NCBI RefSeq assembly: GCF_000607165.1
Contig: NZ_JFZG01000025.1
Span: forward strand, 186,001 to 250,000
Length of the DNA stretch: 64,000 bases
Reading direction: 5' to 3'
Source: Ralstonia pickettii
Lineage (GTDB): Bacteria; Pseudomonadota; Gammaproteobacteria; Burkholderiales; Burkholderiaceae
In this document: positions 40,486 through 50,121 of the stretch, in pieces
How the letters are laid out: the number at the start of each line of letters is the position of its first letter
Position numbering within the stretch: position 1 is the first letter of the stretch
The notes under the pieces: generated by a model
The model's input: only the letters and a program-made list of their open reading frames with translations
Database searches by the model: none
Told to the model about the DNA's origin: nothing
Translations under genes and position numbers: made by a program

Positions 40486-43202
40486 GATTTCCACTCACAT
40501 TCAGCGAGCTTGCCTGGAGCAGTGACATTACTCACCGTCCCGCCTCCCGGCCCCACAAACCGATGCCCCGCCCCCTTAAACGTCACCATCCCAGGCGCAT
40601 GCAGCTCGATCGTGCCGTTCGTCACCTTGATCTGCGCACCGGCCGCATTGACGAGCACATGCTGCTTAGCCTCCGCGGTCACGTTGCCCTGTGTGGACGC
40701 CACCGTCACAGCCTTTTCGGCCACCAGATGGCTCTCGCCCTTGAGGCTGGAAAGCCCGACCTTGCCGCTTGCGGCATGCATGGCGATGCCTGGTGTCGCA
40801 TCGCCGGCCTGCCCGAGCGATTTGCCATGCGCATACAAGCTCAATCCCTCGGCGACTGCAACTGAGAGATTGCCGCCTGCAGCAACGTTGGTGTCCTGCT
40901 TGGCGATCAGCGTGGCTTGCATGCCTGCAACCAGCACCGCATCCGCCGGGGTTGTGCTGACGATGCCCTTGGGTGCGGAGACCTGCAGATGCGGCTCGCT
41001 GTAGGCAACCGCTTCGGCGCCTTCACCAGCGCTTTCGGCATGGCGCAGCACCTCGGTGGTGTGGCGCAGTTGCTTGAGCGCGGGGAGTTCCTTTGCAGTA
41101 GGCTCATCGGCCAGACCAGCCTTCTGCTTCTGCGCTGCGTCGGCAAGCGATTCTGCGAGGTAGCTCACGGCTTCGATCTGGCTGGCGGCGGCTTCGCTGT
41201 CTTGCAGCGCAGCGCCAGCGTCGGCACTGTGCGCGGTGAGCAGCAGGCCGGCGCCGGCGCGCACGCTGCCGCTGTCGTCGGTGGCGAGCGCTGCCCCGTG
41301 GCCCAGGTCTGCCTGCCGCGCGCTGTCGATCTGCTCCTTGTGATGACCGAGCACGAGGCCGGTGGCCGCCTGCGTGGTGCTGAGCTGCGTGCGGGCCTGC
41401 CCTTCCGAATCATCGAAGACGAGCTGGTTGTAGCCCGACGAGCCTGATTGGCTGCCCGCCAGCGCCTGCGTCTTGATGCCGGACAGCACGGCATTGTGGG
41501 CGTAGGCGCCCTGGCTCTTGTTGCCACCGGCAAACCAGGCCGGGGCATTGCCGGTCGCACCTGCGGCGCCTGCCTGGTTCTGGTTGTACTGCGCATCGGT
41601 CTGGCCGCTGCCGTTGTAGGCGGCGCCCACCACGACGGGCCGATCGATGTCGCCTTGCAGGAATTCGACCAGCACTTCCTGGCCGACCCGCGGCAGCGCC
41701 ACGCCGCCCCAGTTCGGTCCGGCCACGGGCGCTGTCACGCGCACCCATGCGCCAAGACCGGCGCTGGCACGCGCGTTGTCGTCACCGGCCGGATGCGACT
41801 GGCGGCTGGCCGAGCGTGCGCCACGCTGCCAGTGGAATTGCACCTTGATTCGATGGTCGCGATCGGTATGCACGGGCCCTTCCGCTCCCACCACGAGCGC
41901 CGTCTGGCTGCCGTTGACGGTCGGGCGCGGGTGCAGCGCGCGGCCCTGCTCGTCGCTCTGCTGCGGGCGCACGGGCACGTTGTCGCGCACGACGGTGAAG
42001 TGGTTGCGGTAAAACGGCGCGTCGTCGCCCGAGGCATGGTTGCTTCCGGCGGCCAGCACATCACCGCCGCGCAGCGCGCCCAGCGTTTCCGTCAGCACCT
42101 GGCCGAAGCGGTCGTTGAAGTTGTTGCGCGCCTGGTGCGTCACAGCCAACACCGCAAAGCGCTGCTCGCCATCGTCATGATCGAAATGATCGAGCAACTG
42201 GAAGCGCGTGCCGGTCGCCAACGTGCGCGCCGTGCCTTCGCCATCGAACTGTTTGTCGCGCAGCTCCAGCGCTTCCATCATCAGGCGCGCGACGCGTTGC
42301 GCCTGGTTGTTGTCTTCAAACCAGTACTGGCCGGGGTAGTCGGTGTCTTGCAGCGTCAGCTGCGGGCCGTCGTTGCTCTGCTGCTGCGCCCCGAGTTGCG
42401 CGGTGCGCTTGGCGTTGGCGCGGTAGTCCCAACTGGCGATCGATACGGCGTTGGTCTGCCAGCGGCGCGCGCCTTGCCAGCGGTCGATCACGTCTTCGGT
42501 GGCGGTGGCATCTGCGCGGCCAAACCGGATGCTTGCCTGCGCGTTGTCGACGAACACGTCATTGGAATCCGCAATGACCATGCGATGCACGCCCAGCGCA
42601 TCGCCGTCCTTGGCTTCGTGCTCGAAGAAGTAGAACAGCCCTTCTTCGGCCAACAGGCGCGTGACGAAATCGAAGTCGCTTTCGTCGTATTGCGTGATGA
42701 CACTGCGGCGCGTGTAGACCGAGCTGTCGCGCAAGGCCCAGCGCCATGCGGGCACCAGGCGGCCTTGGCCCTGGTAGTCGCCAAACAGGCTGTCGATTAC
42801 CTCGATGACCGACATGTCCTGGAACAGGAAGCTGTCTTGCCGATGACGCAGGAACGCGAGCCAGGGCTCGATCACCAGTCGATAGCGCACCAGGCCACCG
42901 TTGGCCCCCACCTGCTCGAAGCGCGTCACGTGGCCATGAAACGGCCGCAGCGTGCTTCGGCTCTGCTGCGTCAGCAAGTCGAGCCGCACCGGCTGGCCAA
43001 GCAACTTGGCCGAATCAATGTCAGCGTTGTCGGACAGCGCCGTGAGTTCCAGCCGAAAACCGCCTGCGTCGATGTGCTCGGCAACGTCCACCTGTTCAGG
43101 CAGCAGCGCGTTCGGCCCCAACGGCGTTTCCAGCCGCAGCAGCCGATTGGCCTGCGAGAACGATGCACGTAACAAGTTTGCCAACTCGGTCGGAGAGACC
43201 AT
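40482..43202 (-). CDS. vgrG: VgrG spike protein (vgrG-2), with DUF2345
   Basis: A 906-residue VgrG. The gp27-like N-terminus (YDESDFDFVTRLLAEEGLFYFF) covers about residues 15-400; the OB/gp5 part (DRDHRIKVQFHWQRG; LPRVGQEVLVEFLQGDIDRP) about 440-545; DUF2345 about 740-890 with VSNVTAPGKLAEC at the end. There is no catalytic tail, so its cargo is supplied in trans by the DUF4123-effector pair. It starts 21 bases after clpV with GGAG upstream, so it belongs to the core tss transcript. Internal sequence differs enough from the other two VgrGs to give separate cargo specificity. Confidence 0.94.
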   Translation of the reverse strand: MVSPTELANLLRASFSQANRLLRLETPLGPNALLPEQVDVAEHIDAGGFRLELTALSDNADIDSAKLLGQPVRLDLLTQQSRSTLRPFHGHVTRFEQVGANGGLVRYRLVIEPWLAFLRHRQDSFLFQDMSVIEVIDSLFGDYQGQGRLVPAWRWALRDSSVYTRRSVITQYDESDFDFVTRLLAEEGLFYFFEHEAKDGDALGVHRMVIADSNDVFVDNAQASIRFGRADATATEDVIDRWQGARRWQTNAVSIASWDYRANAKRTAQLGAQQQSNDGPQLTLQDTDYPGQYWFEDNNQAQRVARLMMEALELRDKQFDGEGTARTLATGTRFQLLDHFDHDDGEQRFAVLAVTHQARNNFNDRFGQVLTETLGALRGGDVLAAGSNHASGDDAPFYRNHFTVVRDNVPVRPQQSDEQGRALHPRPTVNGSQTALVVGAEGPVHTDRDHRIKVQFHWQRGARSASRQSHPAGDDNARASAGLGAWVRVTAPVAGPNWGGVALPRVGQEVLVEFLQGDIDRPVVVGAAYNGSGQTDAQYNQNQAGAAGATGNAPAWFAGGNKSQGAYAHNAVLSGIKTQALAGSQSGSSGYNQLVFDDSEGQARTQLSTTQAATGLVLGHHKEQIDSARQADLGHGAALATDDSGSVRAGAGLLLTAHSADAGAALQDSEAAASQIEAVSYLAESLADAAQKQKAGLADEPTAKELPALKQLRHTTEVLRHAESAGEGAEAVAYSEPHLQVSAPKGIVSTTPADAVLVAGMQATLIAKQDTNVAAGGNLSVAVAEGLSLYAHGKSLGQAGDATPGIAMHAASGKVGLSSLKGESHLVAEKAVTVASTQGNVTAEAKQHVLVNAAGAQIKVTNGTIELHAPGMVTFKGAGHRFVGPGGGTVSNVTAPGKLAECEWKS

Positions 43203-43223
43203 GATGTGCTCCAGCGAAGCGAC

Positions 43224-45947
43224 TTAGTTGATGCGGTACTTGAACTCGCCGTTCTTGCCGACGCCCACTTTGATCTTCTCGACGCTGTCGCCCTCGGCCA
43301 TGCGCGTCAGCACCGACTCGGCAATCTGCGGAAGCAGCGTACCGTTGAGGATGTGATCGACCGCGCGGGCGCCGGCATCCACTTCAGTGCAGCGTGCGAG
43401 CACGGATTCAACCAACGCGTTGTCCCACTGGAACGTCGCCTTGTGGTTGATGGCCACGCGATCGCGAATACGGCCCAGCTTGAGCGTGATGATCTCGGCC
43501 AGCACGTCGTCGGAAATCGGGTAATACGGCACCACCTTCATGCGCCCCAGGAATGCGGGCTTGAACGCCTTGTAGAGCGTCGGACGCAGCTGCTCTGCCA
43601 GCGCATCGGTGTCGGGCAGTTCCTCGGCAGGTTTGTTCAAGCACGCCTGCATGATGGCCTGCGACCCGACGTTCGACGTGAGGATGATGATGGTGTTGCG
43701 GAAGTCGATCGGGCGACCTTCAGCGTCGTCCATCTCGCCCTTGTCGAACACTTGGAAGAACATCTCCAGCACGTCAGGGTGGGCCTTCTCCACTTCGTCC
43801 AACAGCACGACGCTGTACGGATTGCGACGCACGGCTTCGGTCAGCACGCCGCCCTCGCCGTAACCCACATAACCCGGCGGCGAGCCCTTAAGCCCCGACA
43901 CGCTGTGCGCCTCCTGGTACTCGCTCATGTTGATGGTGATGAGCTTGCGCTCGCCGCCGTAGAGAATGTCGGCCAACGCCAGCGCGGTTTCCGTTTTACC
44001 GACGCCCGACGGGCCGGCAAACAGGAACACGCCGCGCGGTTTGTTCGGGTCTTCCAGGTTGGCGGTGGCGGTGCGCACGCGCTGGGCAATGGCATCCAGC
44101 GCGTGGTCTTGCCCGATCACGCGGGCGGCCAGCAGCGGCTTGAGGTTCAGCACCGTGCGCAACTCGTCCTTGACCATGCGGCCCAGCGGAATGCCCGTCC
44201 AGGCCGAGACGATTTCCGACACAACATGGCCATCCACCTGCAGCGGCACCATGGGCGATTCACCTTGCAGCGCGCGCAGCTCGGCAAGCAGCTTGGCCAG
44301 TTCGTCCTGCTCGTCCGCTTTGTCGGCAGCGCGCTTGCGCTTGGGGATCGAGACAACGTCGCTGTTGGCGGCCACGGGCAGTGCGTCTTCCTCGCCGGCT
44401 TGCGCAGCATCGCTTTCGCGCGCTTCGCGCAACGCCTGAATGCGTGCAACCAGCGCACGCTCCTGCGCCAGACGTTCGGTGTTCTGCGCGACGCGTTGCT
44501 CCAGTTCCGTGCGCTGCTCGTTCAGCGCCTTCAGGCGCGCGTCGTGCTCGGCACCGGCGCTTTGTTCTCGCTCCAGCGCATTGATCTCACCCTGCAGGCG
44601 TTCCAGCGTCTTCTGGTCGTCTTCGATGGCACCGGGCGTGGCGCTCTGGCCCAATGCCACCTTGGCGCAAGCCGTGTCCAGCACGCTGACGGCCTTGTCC
44701 GGCAGTTGGCGGCCGCTGATATAGCGATGCGACAGCCGCACTGCCTCGGTAATCGCTTCATCCAACACGCGCACTCCAAAGTGGCGCTCCATCAGCCCAG
44801 CCATGCCACGCAGCATGGCGGCTGCCAGCGGCTCGCTAGGCTCTTCCACCTTCACGACCTGGAAGCGGCGCGCCAGCGCGGCATCTTTTTCGAAGTACTT
44901 CTTGTATTCGCTCCAGGTGGTGGCCGCGATCGTGCGCAGCTCGCCGCGTGCCAGCGCAGGCTTGAGCAGGTTGGCCGCATCGTTCTGCCCGGCCTGCCCG
45001 CCCGCACCGATGATGGTGTGCGCTTCGTCAATGAACAGGATGATCGGCTTCGGGCTCTTCTTCACCTCGTCGATCACGTTCTTCAGTCGGTTCTCGAATT
45101 CGCCCTTGACGCTGGCGCCGGCCTGCAAGAGACCCATGTCGAGCGTGCGCAGCGTCACGCCTTGCAGCGGCGGCGGCACGTCGTTGGCAGCCACGCGCAG
45201 GGCCAGGCCCTCCACCACTGCGGTCTTACCCACGCCCGCCTCCCCGGTGAGGATCGGGTTGTTCTGGCGGCGACGCATCAGGATGTCGATCACCTGGCGG
45301 ATCTCGGCATCGCGGCCGATCACAGGGTCGATGCGGCCATCGCGCGCGGATTGGGTCAGGTCGACGGTGAACTGATCCAGCGCGGGTGTGGCCGTCAGCG
45401 CAGCGGCCGGCTTGCCGCCTTCGCCTTGCACTGCGTCTTCGCCGTCGTCAGCAATATCCACGGCCTGCACTTGTTCGTCTGAACCGGCGGTCAGTCGATC
45501 GAAGTCGTGCTTGAGGCGGTCCGCCTGAATCTGCCCGAACAGGCGCGAGCCACGTTGCGCGAGCGCAGACAGGCTCGGCTCGGTCAGCAGCGCCAGCAGC
45601 AGATGGCCGGAGCGGATGCGCGTGATTTGCGAATCGAGCGAGGCGATCAGCCAGCCGTGCTCGAACAGCTTCGGCAGATATGGCGAGAACGCCGGCGTGC
45701 GCGTGTTGCCTGTCTGGAAGCGGCCGATCTCGGCCTCCAGGTCACGTTGCAGCGCGGCCAAGTCGATGCCGCTTGCGCGGGCGGCCACGGCAAAGTCACT
45801 GCGGCGGTTTTCCAGCAACGCCAGGAACAGGTGCTCGAGATCGACCTCGTAGTTGCCGCGCGCCATGCACAGCGACGCCGCGCGCTCGGCGGCTTGCCGG
45901 CTCGTCGCGTTCAGCTTGGCGATCAGGGTTTTGAGTGGGATGGCCAT
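43224..45947 (-). CDS. tssH: T6SS sheath-recycling ATPase TssH (ClpV)
   Basis: A 907-residue AAA+ unfoldase that disassembles contracted TssBC sheath. Two Clp-N repeats occupy residues 1-150. The first AAA+ module has Walker A GEAGVGKT at 235-242 and Walker B ILFIDEAHT; the second has GPSGVGKTE near 643 and VLLDEVEKAHP. A ClpB-like middle coiled coil lies between, about 420-520. The insertion KRKRAADKADEQDE near 545 is lysine-rich. It ends in a D2-small domain. Both ATPase sites look active. It is transcribed leftward between tssG and vgrG-2. Confidence 0.96.
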   Translation of the reverse strand: MAIPLKTLIAKLNATSRQAAERAASLCMARGNYEVDLEHLFLALLENRRSDFAVAARASGIDLAALQRDLEAEIGRFQTGNTRTPAFSPYLPKLFEHGWLIASLDSQITRIRSGHLLLALLTEPSLSALAQRGSRLFGQIQADRLKHDFDRLTAGSDEQVQAVDIADDGEDAVQGEGGKPAAALTATPALDQFTVDLTQSARDGRIDPVIGRDAEIRQVIDILMRRRQNNPILTGEAGVGKTAVVEGLALRVAANDVPPPLQGVTLRTLDMGLLQAGASVKGEFENRLKNVIDEVKKSPKPIILFIDEAHTIIGAGGQAGQNDAANLLKPALARGELRTIAATTWSEYKKYFEKDAALARRFQVVKVEEPSEPLAAAMLRGMAGLMERHFGVRVLDEAITEAVRLSHRYISGRQLPDKAVSVLDTACAKVALGQSATPGAIEDDQKTLERLQGEINALEREQSAGAEHDARLKALNEQRTELEQRVAQNTERLAQERALVARIQALREARESDAAQAGEEDALPVAANSDVVSIPKRKRAADKADEQDELAKLLAELRALQGESPMVPLQVDGHVVSEIVSAWTGIPLGRMVKDELRTVLNLKPLLAARVIGQDHALDAIAQRVRTATANLEDPNKPRGVFLFAGPSGVGKTETALALADILYGGERKLITINMSEYQEAHSVSGLKGSPPGYVGYGEGGVLTEAVRRNPYSVVLLDEVEKAHPDVLEMFFQVFDKGEMDDAEGRPIDFRNTIIILTSNVGSQAIMQACLNKPAEELPDTDALAEQLRPTLYKAFKPAFLGRMKVVPYYPISDDVLAEIITLKLGRIRDRVAINHKATFQWDNALVESVLARCTEVDAGARAVDHILNGTLLPQIAESVLTRMAEGDSVEKIKVGVGKNGEFKYRIN

Positions 45948-45986
45948 GGCGGCAGCGCTCCGGAAGAATCGATGAATGTGTCGGTA

Positions 45987-47078
45987 TCAATGCAGCGGCG
46001 CGAGCGTGTATTGCGCATCGCTGCGGTCCTGCTGCGCGGGGCGGGAGCACAGGAAGGTGTCCCAGCCCAGGCGGCCGTCGTTGCTGTTGTCCAGCGTGCT
46101 GCCGATCACGTCTTGGTGGCGCAGGATCAGCTTGACCTCAAACTCCAGCGTGGTGCCGCACAGGATGGTCAGCATCTTGCGCAGTGCCAGCGCGCCAGAC
46201 GCACCGGGCAGGAAATTGCGGTACTGCGCGCGCTTGAGCGGCCCCACCCACAGGCGCACCCGCAAGTCGCGCTGCCACACCCGCGCGCCGGCCAACGCCG
46301 TGGCGCCCAGCAGGTTGTTGGTGCTGCCCAGCCGCGTGTACTGCGACGCCGGCACGCGATACCACCCGCCGACAAACTGCTCCACCCGTATCGGCGCCTG
46401 GAAGTAATCCGACAGCACGCGCTGCAGATACGCCGCAGACACCGGCCGATGCCGGATCGCCGTGGCATAACCAGCCAGCGCCTCGTCGAGGATCGGCCCC
46501 GGCGTAGTGGAAAGATCGTGACGCAGCGTCTTGTCAGCCGCACCCGCCAGCGACAGCAGCAGCGGCAGGTAATGCTTGTTGCTGTCGACTTCGTACTGGA
46601 ACGGCAGGCGGTATTTCTTCCACGCCAGATAGAACAGCGCGGTCGCCCGGTTCGAAAAGATGTCGAAGAACGCACGGGCTGCGCGGTCGCGCCACAGGCT
46701 TTCGCGCTCCGCCACGATTTCGGTGTAGCGCAGCGGCAAGGCGCCCTGGCCGCCCAGCATGCCGAAGAACGTGGGCGTGATCGCCAGCGAATCGAGCGCG
46801 CCCTCTTCCAGCGCAGCGATGAACGCGGCATCGGTTTCGAGCATCTCGGCGGTAATGCCTTCGGCCTCGATGTGCTGCAGTTCGCTGGGCGGAAACGAGA
46901 GCGACAGCGTGTTGCGAAAGCTCAGACGCGTGGCCAGCGCCTGCTCGGGCGCCATGCCGCCTTCGCGCGCAAACAGCTGCTCCAGCAGCCGCACGGCCTG
47001 GAAGAACTGGTACCGGTGCGGCTGCTTGAGCAGCCGCCGGATCACACCAGGATCGATTCGCCGCTGCGGGGTGCGCAT
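45987..47078 (-). CDS. tssG: T6SS baseplate protein TssG
   Basis: A 363-residue TssG (VasB/ImpH) protein, part of the TssEFGK baseplate. I start at ATG 47078 (MRTPQRRIDPGVIRRLLKQP), which has AAGGA upstream and overlaps the end of tssF by 37 bases; the longer frame to 47438 has no homology. The family start FFQAVRLLEQLF and LSFRNTLSLSFPPSELQHIE are clear, and GSTNNLLGATALAGARVWQR is conserved in the C-terminal half. Length is typical. TssG pairs with two TssF in the baseplate wedge. Confidence 0.95.
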   Translation of the reverse strand: MRTPQRRIDPGVIRRLLKQPHRYQFFQAVRLLEQLFAREGGMAPEQALATRLSFRNTLSLSFPPSELQHIEAEGITAEMLETDAAFIAALEEGALDSLAITPTFFGMLGGQGALPLRYTEIVAERESLWRDRAARAFFDIFSNRATALFYLAWKKYRLPFQYEVDSNKHYLPLLLSLAGAADKTLRHDLSTTPGPILDEALAGYATAIRHRPVSAAYLQRVLSDYFQAPIRVEQFVGGWYRVPASQYTRLGSTNNLLGATALAGARVWQRDLRVRLWVGPLKRAQYRNFLPGASGALALRKMLTILCGTTLEFEVKLILRHQDVIGSTLDNSNDGRLGWDTFLCSRPAQQDRSDAQYTLAPLH

Positions 47079-48892
47079 TTGACCAATTCCTTGCCACTGC
47101 GGCGCGAGACCGCAATCAACTGCACAAAGCTGTTCATGTGGACGTACAGGCCGAAGAAGTGATCCAGCACGCGGATGAAGCGGTGCATGCCGGTGCCCAC
47201 AAAGGCGTCTTCGTCCAGCGTGAGGCGCACTTCCAGGCCCCGCACGAAGGTGGCGAACGGCTTGCCCGCCAGCCACTGCGTCGCCGGTTGGTAGTCCAGG
47301 GCAACGATGCCCTCGATCTGCCGTGCCGAGATCGCGTTGCGCGGCAGATCGTGCAGGCGCAGCATCTCTTTCAGCGTCGGCAAACCGTTCTGCACGAGCG
47401 ACAGATGGTTCAGCGCCAGCAACGAGATCAAACGCCACTGCGCCGCCCGCCCACCGCCAAACCGCATGGAAGGCGTCGGCTTGCGCAGGAAGGTGATGTT
47501 GCGGGCAATGGAGCTGCCTTCCATCGACAGATCTCCATCGGGCTGACCAAATGCCAGCGTCGAAGGCAGGTCGCGGTTCGTGCAGGTAACGGTCAGGCTC
47601 AGCGTGTCGGTCTGCGGGCTGGTCGGATCGAAGTGCGTATCGACGATGGAGATCTCGGTTTCGAACCCCGGGCTGCGCTGCGCGATCAGCTCGTCGCGGC
47701 GTGCCAGCCAGTAATGGCCCGCGCGGCCGGGCTCTTCACCGTGATGCAGGGAGTAGAACGGCCGGAACTCCGTGACCTTCTCGTGCGCCGTGGTTTCGCG
47801 CACCAACTGCACGTTGTCGATGGAGTAGATGTCAAAGCCGTGCGCGCGTCGGCTGTCGGCCACGACCGGATACGCGCTGGCCGTATGTTCGATACGGATC
47901 GGGTCGGCCTTCTGCTGGAACAGATTGACCACGGGCGTGCAATGCAGGCGCAGGTGCTCCGGCTGCAGGTTTTCAAGCAGGCGCGCAGCGTGCGAATCGC
48001 TGCGCAAGTCTTTCAGCACCAGATGCAGCGTCAGACGGCGCACCGGCACGCCCGGCGTCATGCCGCGTCGCAATGCAGCCAGGTCGATATCGAAGAAGTT
48101 GAATTTCTCGGCAAAGCTGAAGTGCTCGGTCAGCAGCCGATAGGCCGGGTGTGAGCGTGCCGGGCAATCGATCAGGGATTCATCTTCGGTAAAGCCGACT
48201 TCGTGCAAGGGCACGGAAATCAGGCGCTTCCAGACGCCTGCGCGTTCGGCTTCGACGTAGCCGGCCGCGGTATGTAAGAACAGCGCGTCACCGAGCGCGG
48301 CCACGAAAGACGGTTCGCCGTCCATATAGACGCGCAGTTTTTCCAGTGGCAGCGATTCAAAACCGCCGCGCTCCCCCACGTATTCCAGCGTGATGGCAAT
48401 GGAGCCCGTCGCGCCCTTTGGCAGTTGCACGGCGGCCGGCGCAGACACCGCACGCTCGAACGTGGCACCGGCAACGCGCACCGGCGCGAACGTGACGTCG
48501 TATGCAGTGCGGAAACGGCATTCGACCTTGCGCACCACGCGTGTGGTGAGAAATGTGCCACGCGCAATCGTGACCGGCGCGCTCAGTTGCGCAGCCACGC
48601 CGCGCACATCGAAATGCGCCACCGAACACGATGGAAAGGGCCGCAGGTAGTGCGGATACAGCACCTCCAGCAGCGCCTCGGTAAATTCGGGGTAGTCGTC
48701 GTCGAGCTTCTTGCTGACGCGTGCGGTCAGGAAGGCAAACGACTCGATCATCCGCTCGACATGCGGATCGTCGCAGCCGTCGCCCGACATGGCGAGGCGG
48801 CCGGCGATCTTCGGATACCGCTCGGCGAAGTCGCGCGAGTACCGGCGCAGGAAGGCCAGTTCTCGTTCGTAATAAGGCAGCAGCTCTTCCAT
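47042..48892 (-). CDS. tssF: T6SS baseplate protein TssF
   Basis: A 616-residue TssF (VasA/ImpG). It opens with the family hallmark MEELLPYYERELAFLRRYSR and FAERYPKIAGRLAMSGDGCD; other conserved blocks include YPHYLRPFPSCSVAHF and RFIRVLDHFFGLYVHMNSFV near the end. TssF and TssG form the wedge of the baseplate and contact the TssLM membrane complex through TssK. It is coupled to tssG by a 37-base overlap. The start is supported by homology; its ribosome site is weak (GAAGA). Confidence 0.96.
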   Translation of the reverse strand: MEELLPYYERELAFLRRYSRDFAERYPKIAGRLAMSGDGCDDPHVERMIESFAFLTARVSKKLDDDYPEFTEALLEVLYPHYLRPFPSCSVAHFDVRGVAAQLSAPVTIARGTFLTTRVVRKVECRFRTAYDVTFAPVRVAGATFERAVSAPAAVQLPKGATGSIAITLEYVGERGGFESLPLEKLRVYMDGEPSFVAALGDALFLHTAAGYVEAERAGVWKRLISVPLHEVGFTEDESLIDCPARSHPAYRLLTEHFSFAEKFNFFDIDLAALRRGMTPGVPVRRLTLHLVLKDLRSDSHAARLLENLQPEHLRLHCTPVVNLFQQKADPIRIEHTASAYPVVADSRRAHGFDIYSIDNVQLVRETTAHEKVTEFRPFYSLHHGEEPGRAGHYWLARRDELIAQRSPGFETEISIVDTHFDPTSPQTDTLSLTVTCTNRDLPSTLAFGQPDGDLSMEGSSIARNITFLRKPTPSMRFGGGRAAQWRLISLLALNHLSLVQNGLPTLKEMLRLHDLPRNAISARQIEGIVALDYQPATQWLAGKPFATFVRGLEVRLTLDEDAFVGTGMHRFIRVLDHFFGLYVHMNSFVQLIAVSRRSGKELVKCAPRSGESILV

Positions 48893-48970
48893 TCTTCGTG
48901 GCGGTCCGGTGGCGGTCCTGCAGGTGCTTCAGCGTGTTGCGGGTGGTGCGTTGTGCAGGTCCGTGCAATC

Positions 48971-49444
48971 TCAGCCGCGTCCGCGCGAAACGGAATACCG
49001 CAGCGTCGACGGTTGCAGCATGGCGTCAAAACTCACGGGCTCGCGAGCGGGCCCCACCAGCAGCACCGCGCTGATCCCAAAGCACAAGGCATTGGTCGCG
49101 CGCTCATTGATCTCCAGCGACACATTCACATGCTGCAAGCGCGGCTCATGCCGCTCGATCGCCTTGGTAAGCGACTGGCAGATGTAGTTGCGGTCGTAGA
49201 AACTGGCCAGGCTCAGGCCGGAAAAATCGTTCAGGCCATACGTGAGCAACGACCGCTTGCATTCCGGCAAGCCGTGCAAGTCGTCCTCTTCCAACACGAT
49301 GCGCGTGTTGAGCAAGGATTCAATATCGCGTGCCACGGTGCTCTTGAGTTCTTCAAGCGAGAGCTGGCGCAATGCCGTGGGCATGGGCGCGTGCGGCTCG
49401 TCGTCGAAGAGCTTGTCGAGCAGGCTGGGTTCGAAGCCTTTCAT
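48971..49444 (-). CDS. tssE: T6SS baseplate protein TssE (gp25-like)
   Basis: A 157-residue protein homologous to phage T4 gp25 and related TssE lysozyme-like baseplate proteins. Recognisable parts are the start MKGFEPSLLDKLFDDEPH, the ELKSTVARDIESLLNTR helix and ERHEPRLQHVNVSLEINERA. TssE begins sheath polymerisation at the baseplate. It lies between hcp and tssF with short gaps and the same orientation, as is usual. Confidence 0.94.
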   Translation of the reverse strand: MKGFEPSLLDKLFDDEPHAPMPTALRQLSLEELKSTVARDIESLLNTRIVLEEDDLHGLPECKRSLLTYGLNDFSGLSLASFYDRNYICQSLTKAIERHEPRLQHVNVSLEINERATNALCFGISAVLLVGPAREPVSFDAMLQPSTLRYSVSRGRG

Positions 49445-49512
49445 ATGCTGCTAGAAAACAAGATGCCGCAGCACGGCGGCTGCGGCTCTTGTCATCAGGA
49501 GAACACCAAACG

Positions 49513-50016
49513 TTAAACCGAGTAGGTCTTGTCGTTCTTGGTGAGGCTCCAGGCGCCTTGCGAGTTGCCGCCTTGGCCGCCGGCGCTCTTCTGCTGCGTG
49601 TACTTCCACTGCACAGCGGCGTAGCGCAGGCTGAAGGTGTCGGTCGGAATGCCCTGGGCGACCACTTGCGAATCGACTTCGCTCAGGATGGCGTTCTTCA
49701 GCTTGACTTCGAGGTACTTCACGCGGTTGCCTTCGCCGTCTGCGCGGAAGAACTCGATGGTCACTTCACCAAAGGTCGTGCCGCCCGAAGCGTGCTGGTA
49801 CAGCAGCGGGCTGACGACGTCCAGATCCTTCGTGAAGACCATGTCGCGGTGCTCGCAACGCTCAGCCGTGTGGCCGCCGGCGGTCGAAGCCGTGGCCGAA
49901 CGCGGTTGGCTGATTGCCTGCGACCAGCTGTTGATTTCGATCCAGTCCTTGTGATCCTTGTCTTGCGACTCCCCCTTGATTGCCGGGCTGTCGAACTTGA
50001 CGTAGATATCCTTCAT
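49513..50016 (-). CDS. hcp: T6SS inner-tube protein Hcp
   Basis: A 167-residue Hcp1-type tube protein. Clear marks are MKDIYVKFDSPAIKGESQDK, the GTTFGEVTIEFFRADGEG strand pair and SLRYAAVQWKYTQQK near the C-terminus. Hcp hexamers stack into the expelled tube and can chaperone small effectors. It has no C-terminal effector domain. The 105-base gap upstream holds a good AGAGGG ribosome site and GC-rich repeats (AACGGGT twice), suggesting hcp may be translated at a higher level than its neighbours. Confidence 0.96.
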   Translation of the reverse strand: MKDIYVKFDSPAIKGESQDKDHKDWIEINSWSQAISQPRSATASTAGGHTAERCEHRDMVFTKDLDVVSPLLYQHASGGTTFGEVTIEFFRADGEGNRVKYLEVKLKNAILSEVDSQVVAQGIPTDTFSLRYAAVQWKYTQQKSAGGQGGNSQGAWSLTKNDKTYSV

Positions 50017-50121
50017 ACAGAGACCCTCTTCAATAGATTGGTTGTTGGTACTGCAACGGGTAACGAGCGTAACGGGTGGTTATGCCCGAACATTCCCCCC
50101 CGGGGAGAGTCCGGTCAGGAA

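Noticed and set aside
43206-45482. Open frame of 758 codons on the plus strand
   Set aside because: Antisense to clpV, which is unmistakable; no ribosome site or family.
45987-47438. Extended start for tssG at 47438
   Set aside because: The extra 120 residues are antisense-like sequence inside tssF; ATG 47078 has a good ribosome site and begins the homology.
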